Shown here: positions 52,389 through 62,450 of the stretch, one piece after another
Layout of the letters: every line of letters begins with the position of its first letter
How positions within the stretch are numbered: position 1 is the stretch's first letter
From: V1-33 sp039795165
GTDB taxonomy: Bacteria > Verrucomicrobiota > Verrucomicrobiia > Verrucomicrobiales > V1-33
NCBI GenBank assembly: GCA_039795165.1
Contig: JBDKER010000001.1
Coordinates: 143,390-207,389 of the forward strand
Direction: 5' to 3'
Length of the DNA stretch: 64,000 nt
The notes under the pieces: generated by a model
Told to the model about the DNA's origin: nothing
Database searches by the model: none
The model's input: only the letters and a program-made list of their open reading frames with translations
Position numbers and translations under genes: made by a program

Positions 52389-53318
52389 ATGCTGGAATAC
52401 CTGAAAATCGCGCGACCCGACCATTGGCTGAAGAACATCTTCATTGTGTTCGGGCATGTGGTGCTGCTGGCGCTGCATCCGGACTGTTGGGACCATGGGG
52501 ATGCGGTGCTGCCGGCGCTGGTTTCGCTGGTGCCGGCGTGTCTGATTGCGTCGGCGAACTATATACTGAACGAGATTCTGGATGCGCCCTTTGACCGGCT
52601 GCACCCGACCAAGCGGCACCGTGGGATCCCTGCGGGGAAGGTGACGGTGAAGTATCTGTGGGTGATGATGGGGGTGCTGATTGTGGCAGGGTTCTGGATG
52701 GCGGTGCGGCTGTTCAGCGATGGGTATGTGCTGGCGCTGGGGATGCTGCTGGCGAGCGGGTTGGTGTACAATATTCCGCCGGTGCGGCTGAAGGACCGGG
52801 CGTTCATGGATGTGATTGCGGAGAGCTTCAACAATCCGATCCGGCTCTGGCTGGGGTGGTTTGCGTTGTCGCTGGGCGAGTGGCGGTGGCCGCCTTGGAC
52901 GATTGTGCTGGCGTGGTGGGCGTTTGGGGCGCTGCTGATGACAGGGAAGCGGTATGCGGAGTTCCGGTTCATCAATGATCCGGAGGTGAGCGGCCGGTAC
53001 CGGAAATCGTTCAGTGTTTATACGGAGAACAGCCTGATCATTGCGATGATCACGTATGCGAACCTGTTTTGTTTCGGGGCAGGGCTGGCGATGGCGTCAC
53101 TGCCGCCGTTGCGGGGGCAGGTGCTGGTGTTTCCGGTGATCCTGTTTGCGATCATTGCGTATTTCCGGCATGCGATGAGCGAGACTGGGGCGCGATTGGA
53201 GCCTGAGCAGCTGTTGAAGAACCCGTGGCTGCTGCTGTGGACGGGGGTGACGGCGGGGCTGTCGCTCTGGCTGCTGGTGGCGCAGCCGCCGGTGGGCCGC
53301 TGGCTGGGGCTGGAATAA
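52389..53318 (+). CDS. UbiA family prenyltransferase (DPPR synthase-like)
   Basis: 309 residues with about eight hydrophobic helices. The first Asp-rich motif is NEILDAPFDRLHPTKRHRG, the second is in KDRAFMDVIAES. The N-terminus EYLKIARPDHWLKNIFI resembles decaprenyl-phosphate phosphoribosyltransferase-type members (IRxxRPxQWxKN) rather than menaquinone or heme prenyltransferases. It therefore probably prenylates a phosphorylated sugar or similar donor; that subtype call is from memory. It is divergent from pheA, sharing 133 bp. Confidence 0.88.
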   Translation: MLEYLKIARPDHWLKNIFIVFGHVVLLALHPDCWDHGDAVLPALVSLVPACLIASANYILNEILDAPFDRLHPTKRHRGIPAGKVTVKYLWVMMGVLIVAGFWMAVRLFSDGYVLALGMLLASGLVYNIPPVRLKDRAFMDVIAESFNNPIRLWLGWFALSLGEWRWPPWTIVLAWWAFGALLMTGKRYAEFRFINDPEVSGRYRKSFSVYTENSLIIAMITYANLFCFGAGLAMASLPPLRGQVLVFPVILFAIIAYFRHAMSETGARLEPEQLLKNPWLLLWTGVTAGLSLWLLVAQPPVGRWLGLE

Positions 53319-53423
53319 GGTGCGGGGTGGCGGTTTAGTGCTTCCTCATGGGGATTCGGGGCTTGCGGCAGCGGGCAAACTGGGCATGGGGAAGAGCGTC
53401 ATCAACGTTCACGAGGAAGAATC

Positions 53424-54455
53424 ATGCCTGTAGCCACACCGAAACAATATGCCGCCATGCTGGATGCCGCTCAGAAGGGTGGCTATGCCTATCCAGCGAT
53501 CAATGTGACTTCGCTGCCGACCATCAATGGGGCGCTGCGGGCCTTTGCGGAGGCGAAGTCCGACGGGATCATTCAGGTTTCGACGGGCGGTGGTGAATTT
53601 GCATCCGGGACGTCGGTGAAGGACATGGCGCTGGGGGGCATTGTGCTGGCGGAGGCCGTGCATCGTCTGGCTGAGCGCTACGATGTACTGGTGGCGCTGC
53701 ATACGGATCATTGCCATCCGAAGAATGTGGACAAGTTCCTGCGGCCGCTGCTGGCGGCGACGGCGGCGCGTCGGGCGTCCGGGCAGGGGAATCTTTTCAA
53801 CAGTCACATGTTTGACGGATCCGAGTTGTCGCTGGCCGACAATCTGAAGGTTTCGAAGGAACTGCTGCAGCAGTGTGTCGATCTGGAGATCATTCTGGAG
53901 GTCGAGGCTGGCGTGGTGGGGGGCGAAGAAGACGGGCATGACACGTCGGGAGTTTCCAATGACAAGCTGTACACGACGCCGGAGGACATGGTGACGGTGT
54001 ATGAGACTCTGCATGGGGTGGGTCGTTTCATGTTTGCGGCGACCTTCGGGAATGTGCATGGCAGCTACAAGCCTGGGGCGGTGAAGCTGAAGCCGACGAT
54101 TCTTCGTGATGGGCAGAAGGCGGTGACGGACAAGTATGGTGCGTCGGCCGAGATGGATCTGGTGTTTCACGGGGGCAGCGGGACTCCGCTTGAGGAAATC
54201 CGGGAAACCCTTGGTTACGGGGTGGTGAAGATGAACATTGATACGGATACGCAGTATGCGTTCACGCGGCCGATCGTGGATCACCTGTTCCGGAATTACG
54301 AAGGGGTGCTCAAGATTGACGGTGAGGTGGGCGACAAGAAAGCGTATGATCCGCGGGCGTATCTCAAGAAGGGCGAGGCTGGTCTGGCCGCGCGGCTCAA
54401 GCAGGCCTGTGACGACCTGCTGAGCAGCGGGCGGACCATCTGCGGAACGGTTTGA
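53424..54455 (+). CDS. fbaA: Fructose-bisphosphate aldolase, class II
   Basis: 343 residues, the long class IIA form. Zinc ligands and catalytic residues are visible in LVALHTDHCHPK (Asp and His), LEVEAGVVGGEEDGHD, NVHGSYKPGAVKLKP and VFHGGSGTPLEEI. The phosphate site lies in KMNIDTDTQYAFTRP. It interconverts fructose-1,6-bisphosphate with two triose phosphates. The stop codon overlaps a TTG start of the next gene. Confidence 0.96.
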   Translation: MPVATPKQYAAMLDAAQKGGYAYPAINVTSLPTINGALRAFAEAKSDGIIQVSTGGGEFASGTSVKDMALGGIVLAEAVHRLAERYDVLVALHTDHCHPKNVDKFLRPLLAATAARRASGQGNLFNSHMFDGSELSLADNLKVSKELLQQCVDLEIILEVEAGVVGGEEDGHDTSGVSNDKLYTTPEDMVTVYETLHGVGRFMFAATFGNVHGSYKPGAVKLKPTILRDGQKAVTDKYGASAEMDLVFHGGSGTPLEEIRETLGYGVVKMNIDTDTQYAFTRPIVDHLFRNYEGVLKIDGEVGDKKAYDPRAYLKKGEAGLAARLKQACDDLLSSGRTICGTV

Positions 54456-55477
54456 GTGCAGGGCCGACAGAACTGGGCCGGACCGCGGAGCGGCGGAATC
54501 CGGTTCTGCTGATTCTGCTGTTTCTGGCGGCGGTCATGGTGACAGCCGGAGCCTTGGCTCCGTTGCTGTGGCATGGCGGCAAGGCAGTGGCGTCATGGGT
54601 TGCGGACCGCGGGATGGACGGGGTCCCGGGGTTGGGTTGGCTGGCTGGGAAGCTGGCGGATTCCGATTTCGGGCGGTATTTCAACCGGGCCTTTCTGTTT
54701 GCGGCGCTGGGGTGGCTTTGGCCATTTCTCAGGTGGATGGGAGTGACGCGGGCGGCGCTGGGGCTTACGCCGAATGCGCGGCGCTGGCGCGACTATGCGG
54801 GAGGGTTTCTGGTGGCGGCGGGTTTGCTGCTGGCGATGGGCGGGGTTTTTCTCTGGAATGGGGCGTATCAATGGCGGGTGGATCCGAAGCTGGCGGGCAA
54901 ACTTCCGAGGATTCTGATGGCTGCGGCGGTGGTCCCGCTTCTGGAGGAATTTCTGTTTCGCGGGGTTTTTCTCGGGATGGCGATGCGGGCGGTGCGGAGG
55001 GTGGTGGCGATTGTGCTGGTGTCGGGATTGTTTGCGGTCCTGCATCTGGTGAAGCCGCCCGATCCTTTGCCGGAGGCGCTGGCGGGCGGAGAGGTTGGCT
55101 GGACCTCTGGCTACGAGATGATGGGGATCATTTTCCGGAGTTATGGGGATCCGGGGAGGTTTGTGTCCGAGTTTGCGACCCTGCTGGTGGTGGGATTGAT
55201 CCTTGCCTGGACGCGGGGTTTCACGCGGTCGCTGGCGCTGCCCATGGGGCTGCATGCCGGCTGGATTTTCGGGGTGGGCATGTTTGCGCTGGTGAGCCGG
55301 ACATCCAAGGGCCTGCGGTCGGGTCAGTGGATGGTTGGAGAGGGCAGCGTGCGGATTCCGCTGATTGGAGAGAATCTGAAGCTGGGGCTGGCTCCGCTGC
55401 TGGTGCTGCTGCTGACCGCTGGAGTGATTGCGCTGCTGTGGCGAAAGCGGAGGGCGGACGACCGCGGGAACTCCTGA
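54452..55477 (+). CDS. CPBP family intramembrane metalloprotease
   Basis: 341 residues from a TTG at 54452 that overlaps the fbaA stop (TTGA); no better in-frame start precedes the first helix. About eight hydrophobic segments are seen. The CAAX-protease-like motifs are PLLEEFLFRGVFLGM (EExxxR), then FAVLHLV (the FxxxH motif) and GLHAGWIFGVG. Members process prenylated proteins or act in bacteriocin immunity; the substrate here is unknown. It is convergent with the TPR gene at 55491, 13 bp apart. Confidence 0.88.
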   Translation: MSAGPTELGRTAERRNPVLLILLFLAAVMVTAGALAPLLWHGGKAVASWVADRGMDGVPGLGWLAGKLADSDFGRYFNRAFLFAALGWLWPFLRWMGVTRAALGLTPNARRWRDYAGGFLVAAGLLLAMGGVFLWNGAYQWRVDPKLAGKLPRILMAAAVVPLLEEFLFRGVFLGMAMRAVRRVVAIVLVSGLFAVLHLVKPPDPLPEALAGGEVGWTSGYEMMGIIFRSYGDPGRFVSEFATLLVVGLILAWTRGFTRSLALPMGLHAGWIFGVGMFALVSRTSKGLRSGQWMVGEGSVRIPLIGENLKLGLAPLLVLLLTAGVIALLWRKRRADDRGNS

Positions 55478-55490
55478 GTGTGGGAGCGGA

Positions 55491-56462
55491 TCAGGGTGGC
55501 GGCGGGGACTCTGCTGCCGGTTTGGGGCCCTCGGGCTTCGTGCGGGCGGCGAGCGTGGATTCGAGCACGCGGGTCATCCATGCATCGGCTCCGCGTTCCC
55601 GGGCGGCGGCGAGGCCAGCTTCCGCTTCCGCCACATGGCCCTTGAGGGCCTGCACGAGGGCTTTCTCACACAGGAGAGAAAGATCCGGACGTTCCGGGCG
55701 GAGCCGGGTTTCGATTTCCGCGAGGGCGAGGTCGAGTTCCGTGTGGGCATCCGTGTTGCGGGAGGCTGCGAGGAGGGTGCGGGCGCGGCGGATGCGCCAT
55801 GAAGCCTTGAAGCGGGACGATTCGATTTCGTGGTCGATTTCCGGGAGAGCCTCGGCGGTGCGTCCGGCATCGATGAGGGCCTCGATCCATGCGATGCGCA
55901 GGACGATGCTTTTGAGTTCGCCGGCTGCGGCGGCGAGGTCGTCGACGCGTTCCGCATGGCGGCCGAGGCGGCGCTGGGCTTCGGCGCGGAAGAGGAGGAG
56001 ATCGATGCTGAGGGTATCGGAGAGGCTGATGCCTTTGGCGGCGGCGGCGAGGGCTTCCTCATCGTCGCCGTTGCGGAGGAGGAGGTCGGCGAGGGAGGAC
56101 CAGCAGCCTGGGACGTGGAAGGCGGCGGCGGGCGGAGGATTGGCGAGGAGTTGGCGGAGCCGGGCAATGCCTGCGGCGCGCTGGCCTGATTCGTCATCAA
56201 GGCGCGCCAGTTCCCGTCCGGCTGGCAGGAACGCGGGATCGAGGGCGAGCGCTTTTTCGAGGTCGCTGCGGGCTTCCTTGAGCTGGCTGGTTTCCCGGTA
56301 ATTGACGGCGCGCTGGTAGTAGAGTTCCGGGATGTCCGGGGTTTTGGCGAGCTGGGCGGTGATTGCTTCGATATTGATCTCGTGGCCGGGGTCAGCGGGA
56401 GCGGTGGTCAGCCCGCTGATGGCCATGAGGAAAAGGCGAAGGCATCGCCACGGGACTTTCAC
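55491..56462 (-). CDS. Exported TPR protein
   Basis: 323 residues from a GTG at 56462 that overlaps the phosphatase stop (GTGA) and opens a signal peptide (MKVPWRCLRLFLMAISGLTT). It contains multiple TPR helix pairs: PELYYQRAVNYRETSQLKEA, SSLADLLLRNGDDEEALAAA, LLFRAEAQRRLGRHAERVDD and IEALIDAGRTAEALPEID. A Pro-rich tail ends the protein. The overlap implies translational coupling with the phosphatase, so it may be an accessory or binding partner. Confidence 0.83.
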   Translation of the reverse strand: MKVPWRCLRLFLMAISGLTTAPADPGHEINIEAITAQLAKTPDIPELYYQRAVNYRETSQLKEARSDLEKALALDPAFLPAGRELARLDDESGQRAAGIARLRQLLANPPPAAAFHVPGCWSSLADLLLRNGDDEEALAAAAKGISLSDTLSIDLLLFRAEAQRRLGRHAERVDDLAAAAGELKSIVLRIAWIEALIDAGRTAEALPEIDHEIESSRFKASWRIRRARTLLAASRNTDAHTELDLALAEIETRLRPERPDLSLLCEKALVQALKGHVAEAEAGLAAARERGADAWMTRVLESTLAARTKPEGPKPAAESPPPP

Positions 56463-57973
56463 GGATTCGAGGATGTGCCGGAACCGGTGGGGAGGGTGAC
56501 GCGGCTTTTGAGCCGGGTTGGGCCTTCCGGGGTGCCGGGGGCCTTGGGGCTGGCGATTGGTTTCGGGATGCTCTTGGCGTCCTTGACGATCTGGACGGTG
56601 TCGCGTTCCTTGCCATTGGCGTCGAGCATCATGGCGGTGAGGGTTTTGCCGTTCACGTTGACGAGGACCGATCCCCATTCCGTGATGGTTTTCCACATGA
56701 CGGGGCTGGGGTTGTCCTTGCGGGAGAGGGCCTGACCGCCGTGTCCGGCTACGATCTGGATAGTGCCGCTGTTAGGCGCGATGCCGGGGACTTTGCGGTA
56801 GGGACCTCCGTCTGCGGGATTTCCGGTGCCGTCATCGAGCACGCCGTTCGCTGACACCGTGGGGGTGCTGTAGGCTCCGTTGAGGAGGAAGGAGCGTTCG
56901 TAGATGTGGCTGTGGCCGGTGAGCACGAGGTCGACTCCGCCTGATTCGATGATCGGGAGGATGTGTTCCCGGATTTCAATGAGGTCCTTTTCCTTATCCG
57001 AGTCGTGAGATCCCTTGGTGTAGGGAGGGTGGTGCCAGTAGGCGATGATCCAGTCCGCCTTGGTTTTTTCGAGGTCGGCCTTGAGCCACTGGGCCATGGC
57101 TCCGTCCGCCTTGCGGGGAAGGTCGTGGGAATTCAGGGCAATGAAGTGGGTGCGGCCATAGTCCCACGAATAGTAGGCCTCGGTGCCGCTGGGAAGGCCA
57201 CCGCTTTCGCCCTTGGTGGGGACGATGTAGGCATCGTAGTACGGGCCCTTGCCGGTGGAACCGTTGGAGGTGCCGCCTTCATGATTGCCCATGGCGGGCC
57301 AGCAGGTGAGACCGCGGAGGGTGTCGGCGTAGATTTCGAAGAAGCCGAACTGGAATTCCGAATCCTTGCCGAAATTGTAGGCCATGTCGCCGACGTGCAC
57401 ATAGAAATCGACGTCGGTTTTGGCTTTTTTGCGCCATTCCTTGAAGGCGGTGTGGACTGCTTTCTGGCTATCGCTGCCGGTACCGCTGTCGCCGACGACC
57501 CAGAATGAGAATGGGCGGGTGGAGCCGGGTTTGGGGAGGGTGCGGAAGCGGCAGGAGGAATCCTTGGGTGTCAGGGTATTGGTGCCGTCGGTGATGGCGT
57601 AGAAGTATTCCGTATCCGGCTGGAGTCCCGAGAGGGTGGCTTCGTATTGCCATGTGCCGTCTGGAGCGGAGTGGAGGAGGGCAGCGTCGCCGCTGGAACC
57701 TCCGTCTTTTTCAGAGCGGCGCACCGTCATCTTCTCGGTGGTGACCTTCGTGGTCCACTGGCCTTCGCGGGTGCCTGTGTGGAGCACCGGGGATCCGGGC
57801 GTGCGGGAGCGCCACACGATGGTGATGGAGGAAGGGGTTGCCAGCTGTGGATAGGGCTGGCGGCTGAAGGCAGACGCCGGGGTTTCCTTGGCCGCGGGGG
57901 CTGCCTGTTCGGCGTGGAGCGTGGCACAGGAGATCAGCAGCGCGGGGGCGAGGCAGAAAGTGAGGCGTGTCAT
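56459..57973 (-). CDS. Exported purple-acid-type metallophosphatase
   Basis: 504 residues from the ATG at 57973 with a signal peptide (MTRLTFCLAPALLISCATLHA). A fibronectin-like N-domain (about 45-150, GLQPDTEYFYAITDG) precedes the calcineurin-like phosphoesterase domain. Metal ligands occur in VVGDSGTG, HVGDMAYN, AMGNHEGG, IAYWHHPPY and LTGHSHIYER, the complete purple acid phosphatase set (GDxG, GDxxY, GNHE, HxxP, GHxH). It releases phosphate from esters outside the cytoplasm. It is followed by a coupled TPR gene. Confidence 0.93.
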   Translation of the reverse strand: MTRLTFCLAPALLISCATLHAEQAAPAAKETPASAFSRQPYPQLATPSSITIVWRSRTPGSPVLHTGTREGQWTTKVTTEKMTVRRSEKDGGSSGDAALLHSAPDGTWQYEATLSGLQPDTEYFYAITDGTNTLTPKDSSCRFRTLPKPGSTRPFSFWVVGDSGTGSDSQKAVHTAFKEWRKKAKTDVDFYVHVGDMAYNFGKDSEFQFGFFEIYADTLRGLTCWPAMGNHEGGTSNGSTGKGPYYDAYIVPTKGESGGLPSGTEAYYSWDYGRTHFIALNSHDLPRKADGAMAQWLKADLEKTKADWIIAYWHHPPYTKGSHDSDKEKDLIEIREHILPIIESGGVDLVLTGHSHIYERSFLLNGAYSTPTVSANGVLDDGTGNPADGGPYRKVPGIAPNSGTIQIVAGHGGQALSRKDNPSPVMWKTITEWGSVLVNVNGKTLTAMMLDANGKERDTVQIVKDAKSIPKPIASPKAPGTPEGPTRLKSRVTLPTGSGTSSNP

Positions 57974-58095
57974 GGGGTGGGAGGAAACCCGGAGAAGAGT
58001 CCGGTATTCCAGAAGAACGCTCAGGAGGGCGTCAGGATCCAGCAGAAATGCACCCAGATTCACGGATGGCCCGGGGCTGGGCCGCGGGCGAGCCC

Positions 58096-59343
<1,248 letters not shown>

Positions 59344-59471
59344 GGGGAAAGGATGGGTGGAGATGGGCTGGTCGGATGGATGCGCGGAGGAAGGGCTTCC
59401 CGCCGGACGGGCGGTTTCTACGCGTGTGATTTCCGGCTGTCAAACCCGAGGGAGGGCTTGTCCGGGAGTGG

Positions 59472-60704
59472 TCAGCCGCGGGGTTCGCTGAGGCGCTGAA
59501 GGAGGCGCTGGCGGAGGTCCGGGGGCATCTGCTGGTCGTTGGCGATCCAGCCGCGGGCGGCGTCGGGTTCACGGCGGGACCAGTCGCGGGCGAGACGGTA
59601 CATGGTTTCGCTGCGGCGTTTTTCGTCGGAGATGGTGCCGGCCCAGGCGATGGCGGCTTCCGGGTCTTTTTCCGCTACTTTCCATGCGAAGCGTTCGCGG
59701 GGTTCGTCGGTCTGCGGGGATTTGGGGAAGTTATTGAGCCATGCGCCGGCCTCATTGGGGTCGTTATTGGCCCAGCGTTCGATGAGTTCGGTCATGACGC
59801 GGGGTTTGGCTTCCGATTCCGGGAGGGTGGCGGCCCATTGGGCGGTTTCCTTGGGGTCCTTGTCGGCGAGGCGGCCGGCGAGGCGGCTGAGGATGCCTGT
59901 TTTGAACGGGGAATCTTCGAGGCCGTCGACGTAGGCGCGTGCGGAATCGATCCCTCGCTGTTTGGTGAACTGGTCGAGGAGGGAATCCATGACACGGCCG
60001 CGGGCTTCACTGCGGTCCATGGTGAGGGCGAGGGCGGCAGCGGAATCGAGATTGGTTTTGGCGATGGTGTCGATGGCGGCGCGGAGGTATTGGTTTCCTT
60101 CCTCCTTGTTTTCGGGGGGGTGGGCTTGGGCCCATGCGACAGCCTTGTCGGGGTCGGTTTTGGCCCATGTGGAGATGGCGGTGGAGGCGGCCCAGCCACC
60201 GCGCCAGTCGCCCATTTTGAGGGAGTGGGCGAGGGCGGCTTCGGGGTCCTTCTGGGCCCAGACGGTCATGAGCATGGACATTTCGCGGCCCCGTTCGCGC
60301 GGGTTGAAGTCCTTGCCGAAGGCGGCCATGGCGGCCTCGAGTTGTTCGTTGGTTTCGAGGCTGCGGATGAAGGAAGTGTAGGCTTCCATTCTGGCGACTG
60401 GGTCATCGAGGGCGAAGATGTCTTCGGCGCGGGTGGCGATTTCTTCTGGGGTCATGTCCCGGACTGCCTTGATGCCGGGGAGGGATCGTGCAGTGGAGTT
60501 GCTGCCGGGAGAGTTTGCGTTGGTGTCGGCTTGGCTGTTTCTGGAAGCGTCTGCGGCGGCCGAGAGAACGGTGCGGGTGCGGGTGCTGCTGGATTGGCTG
60601 GCATCCGCCAGGGAACCCCGCCACCATGCGCCGGCGGTGAACGCGAGGATGGAGGAGGCAGCGGAGGCAGCCGCAATCATCAGTCGTGGGTTCATGGACT
60701 TCAT
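59472..60704 (-). CDS. Anchored helical repeat protein
   Basis: 410 residues. An N-terminal hydrophobic segment (about 8-30) anchors or exports it, and a Ser/Asn-rich linker follows to about residue 75. From about 100 onward helical repeats of about 35-45 residues share a W-A-x-x-D-P-x-x-A core: VWAQKDPEAALAHSL, TWAKTDPDKAVAWAQ, RLADKDPKETAQWAATLP, RWANNDPNEAGAWL, KVAEKDPEAAIAWAGT. This resembles a repeat family common in Verrucomicrobiota proteins of unknown role. It is divergent from the membrane-protein gene at 60816. Confidence 0.75.
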   Translation of the reverse strand: MKSMNPRLMIAAASAASSILAFTAGAWWRGSLADASQSSSTRTRTVLSAAADASRNSQADTNANSPGSNSTARSLPGIKAVRDMTPEEIATRAEDIFALDDPVARMEAYTSFIRSLETNEQLEAAMAAFGKDFNPRERGREMSMLMTVWAQKDPEAALAHSLKMGDWRGGWAASTAISTWAKTDPDKAVAWAQAHPPENKEEGNQYLRAAIDTIAKTNLDSAAALALTMDRSEARGRVMDSLLDQFTKQRGIDSARAYVDGLEDSPFKTGILSRLAGRLADKDPKETAQWAATLPESEAKPRVMTELIERWANNDPNEAGAWLNNFPKSPQTDEPRERFAWKVAEKDPEAAIAWAGTISDEKRRSETMYRLARDWSRREPDAARGWIANDQQMPPDLRQRLLQRLSEPRG

Positions 60705-60815
60705 CTTTTCAGATACGTTGGGGATGGGCGGTTGTGCTGCGGGAAATCGTGTTACGTGACTGCGGAGAGGGCTGGGAAGCTTGCGGGCTCCGGGAAACGC
60801 TGCCAGGGTGGGAAG

Positions 60816-62447
60816 ATGAATCGTGATGGAAAGCCGGATGAGCCTGCCGGAGGGCGGGGCATGGAAATGCCTGCTGGCGAGGACGCGGGGGATTACTCAT
60901 TGTTGTCCGAGCGGGAGCGGGCGGAATTTGCGGCGCTGGCGGAGTCATTTCAGGCCGAGAAGAGCGGACAGTTGGCAGTGGAAGTACCGTGGTCGGGCGA
61001 CGGTGGGTTTCTGTTGACCGAGCAGGGTGGGCGGGAACGGATTGTGCTTTCGGCTCGTGAGGCGGTCGGGGAGGATGGCGACCTTGCGTATGGTACGGTG
61101 GTGGGTGCGGATGCCGCGGAGCAGGGAGAGCCTGTGGTGGCGGAACGGAAGTTGGGCGGAGAGCCTGGGGGCCGTGGAGATGCAGGCGAGGGTCCCGAGC
61201 ATCCGGTTTTTTCGCTGGGTGGTCTGGCGGCCGCGCTGGCGGCTAGGCCGGTCGTGGTGCCAGTGGCGGCGGAATTGGCGGCAAGGGTTGATGAGGGGAA
61301 GCCGAGGCTCGTGCTGCAGCCGGCAGTGCTGGCGGAGGAACATGCCGTCGCTGCGCCCGTGGCGGAACCTTTGGAAGCAGCGGCGGAAGCAGGCGTGGAA
61401 GCAACTGGGGAGTCAGGATTGGCCGTGGGGGCTCTGGCGGGGGCGGGGGATGTGGGGGTACGGGCGGAGGGAGGTGGCGATGAGATGGACGCTGCGGGTG
61501 TTGGGGGAGCGGTGTTGGCTGACGAGGAGGCGGGCTGGGGGAGTACGGGTCTGCTGGTTGCTGGGGGTCTGCTGATTCTGGCTGGATTGTACCTGGTGCG
61601 TGCGGTGGTGCTGCTGGCGGTGCAGTCGGGTGGGGAACGGGGCATCGGGACGCTGGCGGTCGGCGGTTGGGAATTTTTCCGGGTGCATGCGGGCATGGTG
61701 GCGGCGGCGGCGGGCGGTCTGCTGCTGTTGCTGCTGGGGACGGGGGCGGTGGCGCATCGCCGGTGGGCTCCTCCGCTGATTCATGCGCTGGGCTGGGTCC
61801 TTGTGCTGTTTGCGCTGAGTTATGCCGGGGTGGCGGCGGCGGCGGCTTTCTATCTGATGGGGAGTGCGCAGGAACTGCCGGCGGTTTCGTTTCTGGGTGG
61901 TCGGGAACTGTTGCTCGGGGTTCTGCTGCTGGTGGTGGTGCCGCTGGGTTTGATCGGGGTATGCCAGCGCGAGGACACGGCGGAAGCGTGTGCCGCGACG
62001 CAGCGGAGCCGCAGCTGGACCGATGCGCGCCCTGTGCCGGTGCTGATGACCTTTCTGACGGCCCTTGGCGGGGTGGTGCTGGCTGGAGCGATGCTGTCGG
62101 CGCGGGCGGCGTTTCCGGCATTCGGGGAATTCCTTGGTGGTGACGATGGGATTGCTGCGTGGGGGGCAGTGCTTGTGGTGAGTGCGGTGGCGGTGCTGCT
62201 GACGGGATTTCAGCGGAAGTTTGGCTGGTGGCTGCAGATGGGATTGTTTCTGGTGCTGGCTCCGGCGGTTTTTCTGACCTTGCGGGTGCATGGCTGGGAA
62301 GGGTGGTTCGGTGGAGGAGCCGGGGCGGGGCAGGGGGCGCTGCGGACGGCCGTGGCTGGAGCCGGGGCCTTGTTTCCGGTGTTCCTGATTCTCCTGATGG
62401 CGCGGAAGGCGTTTGACCTGCGGCCCGTGGCGGCAGAGGAGCGGTGA
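60816..62447 (+). CDS. Polytopic membrane protein of unknown function
   Basis: 543 residues from the ATG at 60816. A longer frame back to 59838 lies antisense to the repeat-protein gene and is not used. Residues 1-245 are soluble, acidic and Ala/Val/Gly-rich with no recognisable domain (FQAEKSGQLAVEVPWSGDGG). About seven hydrophobic helices follow from about residue 250 (STGLLVAGGLLILAGLYLV). It ends 3 bp before psd, so it is probably cotranscribed with it. A link to membrane lipid biology is possible but rests only on position. Confidence 0.7.
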   Translation: MNRDGKPDEPAGGRGMEMPAGEDAGDYSLLSERERAEFAALAESFQAEKSGQLAVEVPWSGDGGFLLTEQGGRERIVLSAREAVGEDGDLAYGTVVGADAAEQGEPVVAERKLGGEPGGRGDAGEGPEHPVFSLGGLAAALAARPVVVPVAAELAARVDEGKPRLVLQPAVLAEEHAVAAPVAEPLEAAAEAGVEATGESGLAVGALAGAGDVGVRAEGGGDEMDAAGVGGAVLADEEAGWGSTGLLVAGGLLILAGLYLVRAVVLLAVQSGGERGIGTLAVGGWEFFRVHAGMVAAAAGGLLLLLLGTGAVAHRRWAPPLIHALGWVLVLFALSYAGVAAAAAFYLMGSAQELPAVSFLGGRELLLGVLLLVVVPLGLIGVCQREDTAEACAATQRSRSWTDARPVPVLMTFLTALGGVVLAGAMLSARAAFPAFGEFLGGDDGIAAWGAVLVVSAVAVLLTGFQRKFGWWLQMGLFLVLAPAVFLTLRVHGWEGWFGGGAGAGQGALRTAVAGAGALFPVFLILLMARKAFDLRPVAAEER

Positions 62448-62450
62448 ATC

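Noticed and set aside
59838..60815. Upstream extension of the membrane-protein frame
   Set aside because: It lies wholly opposite the repeat-protein gene and is Gly/Glu/Val-rich; the ATG at 60816 is the credible start.
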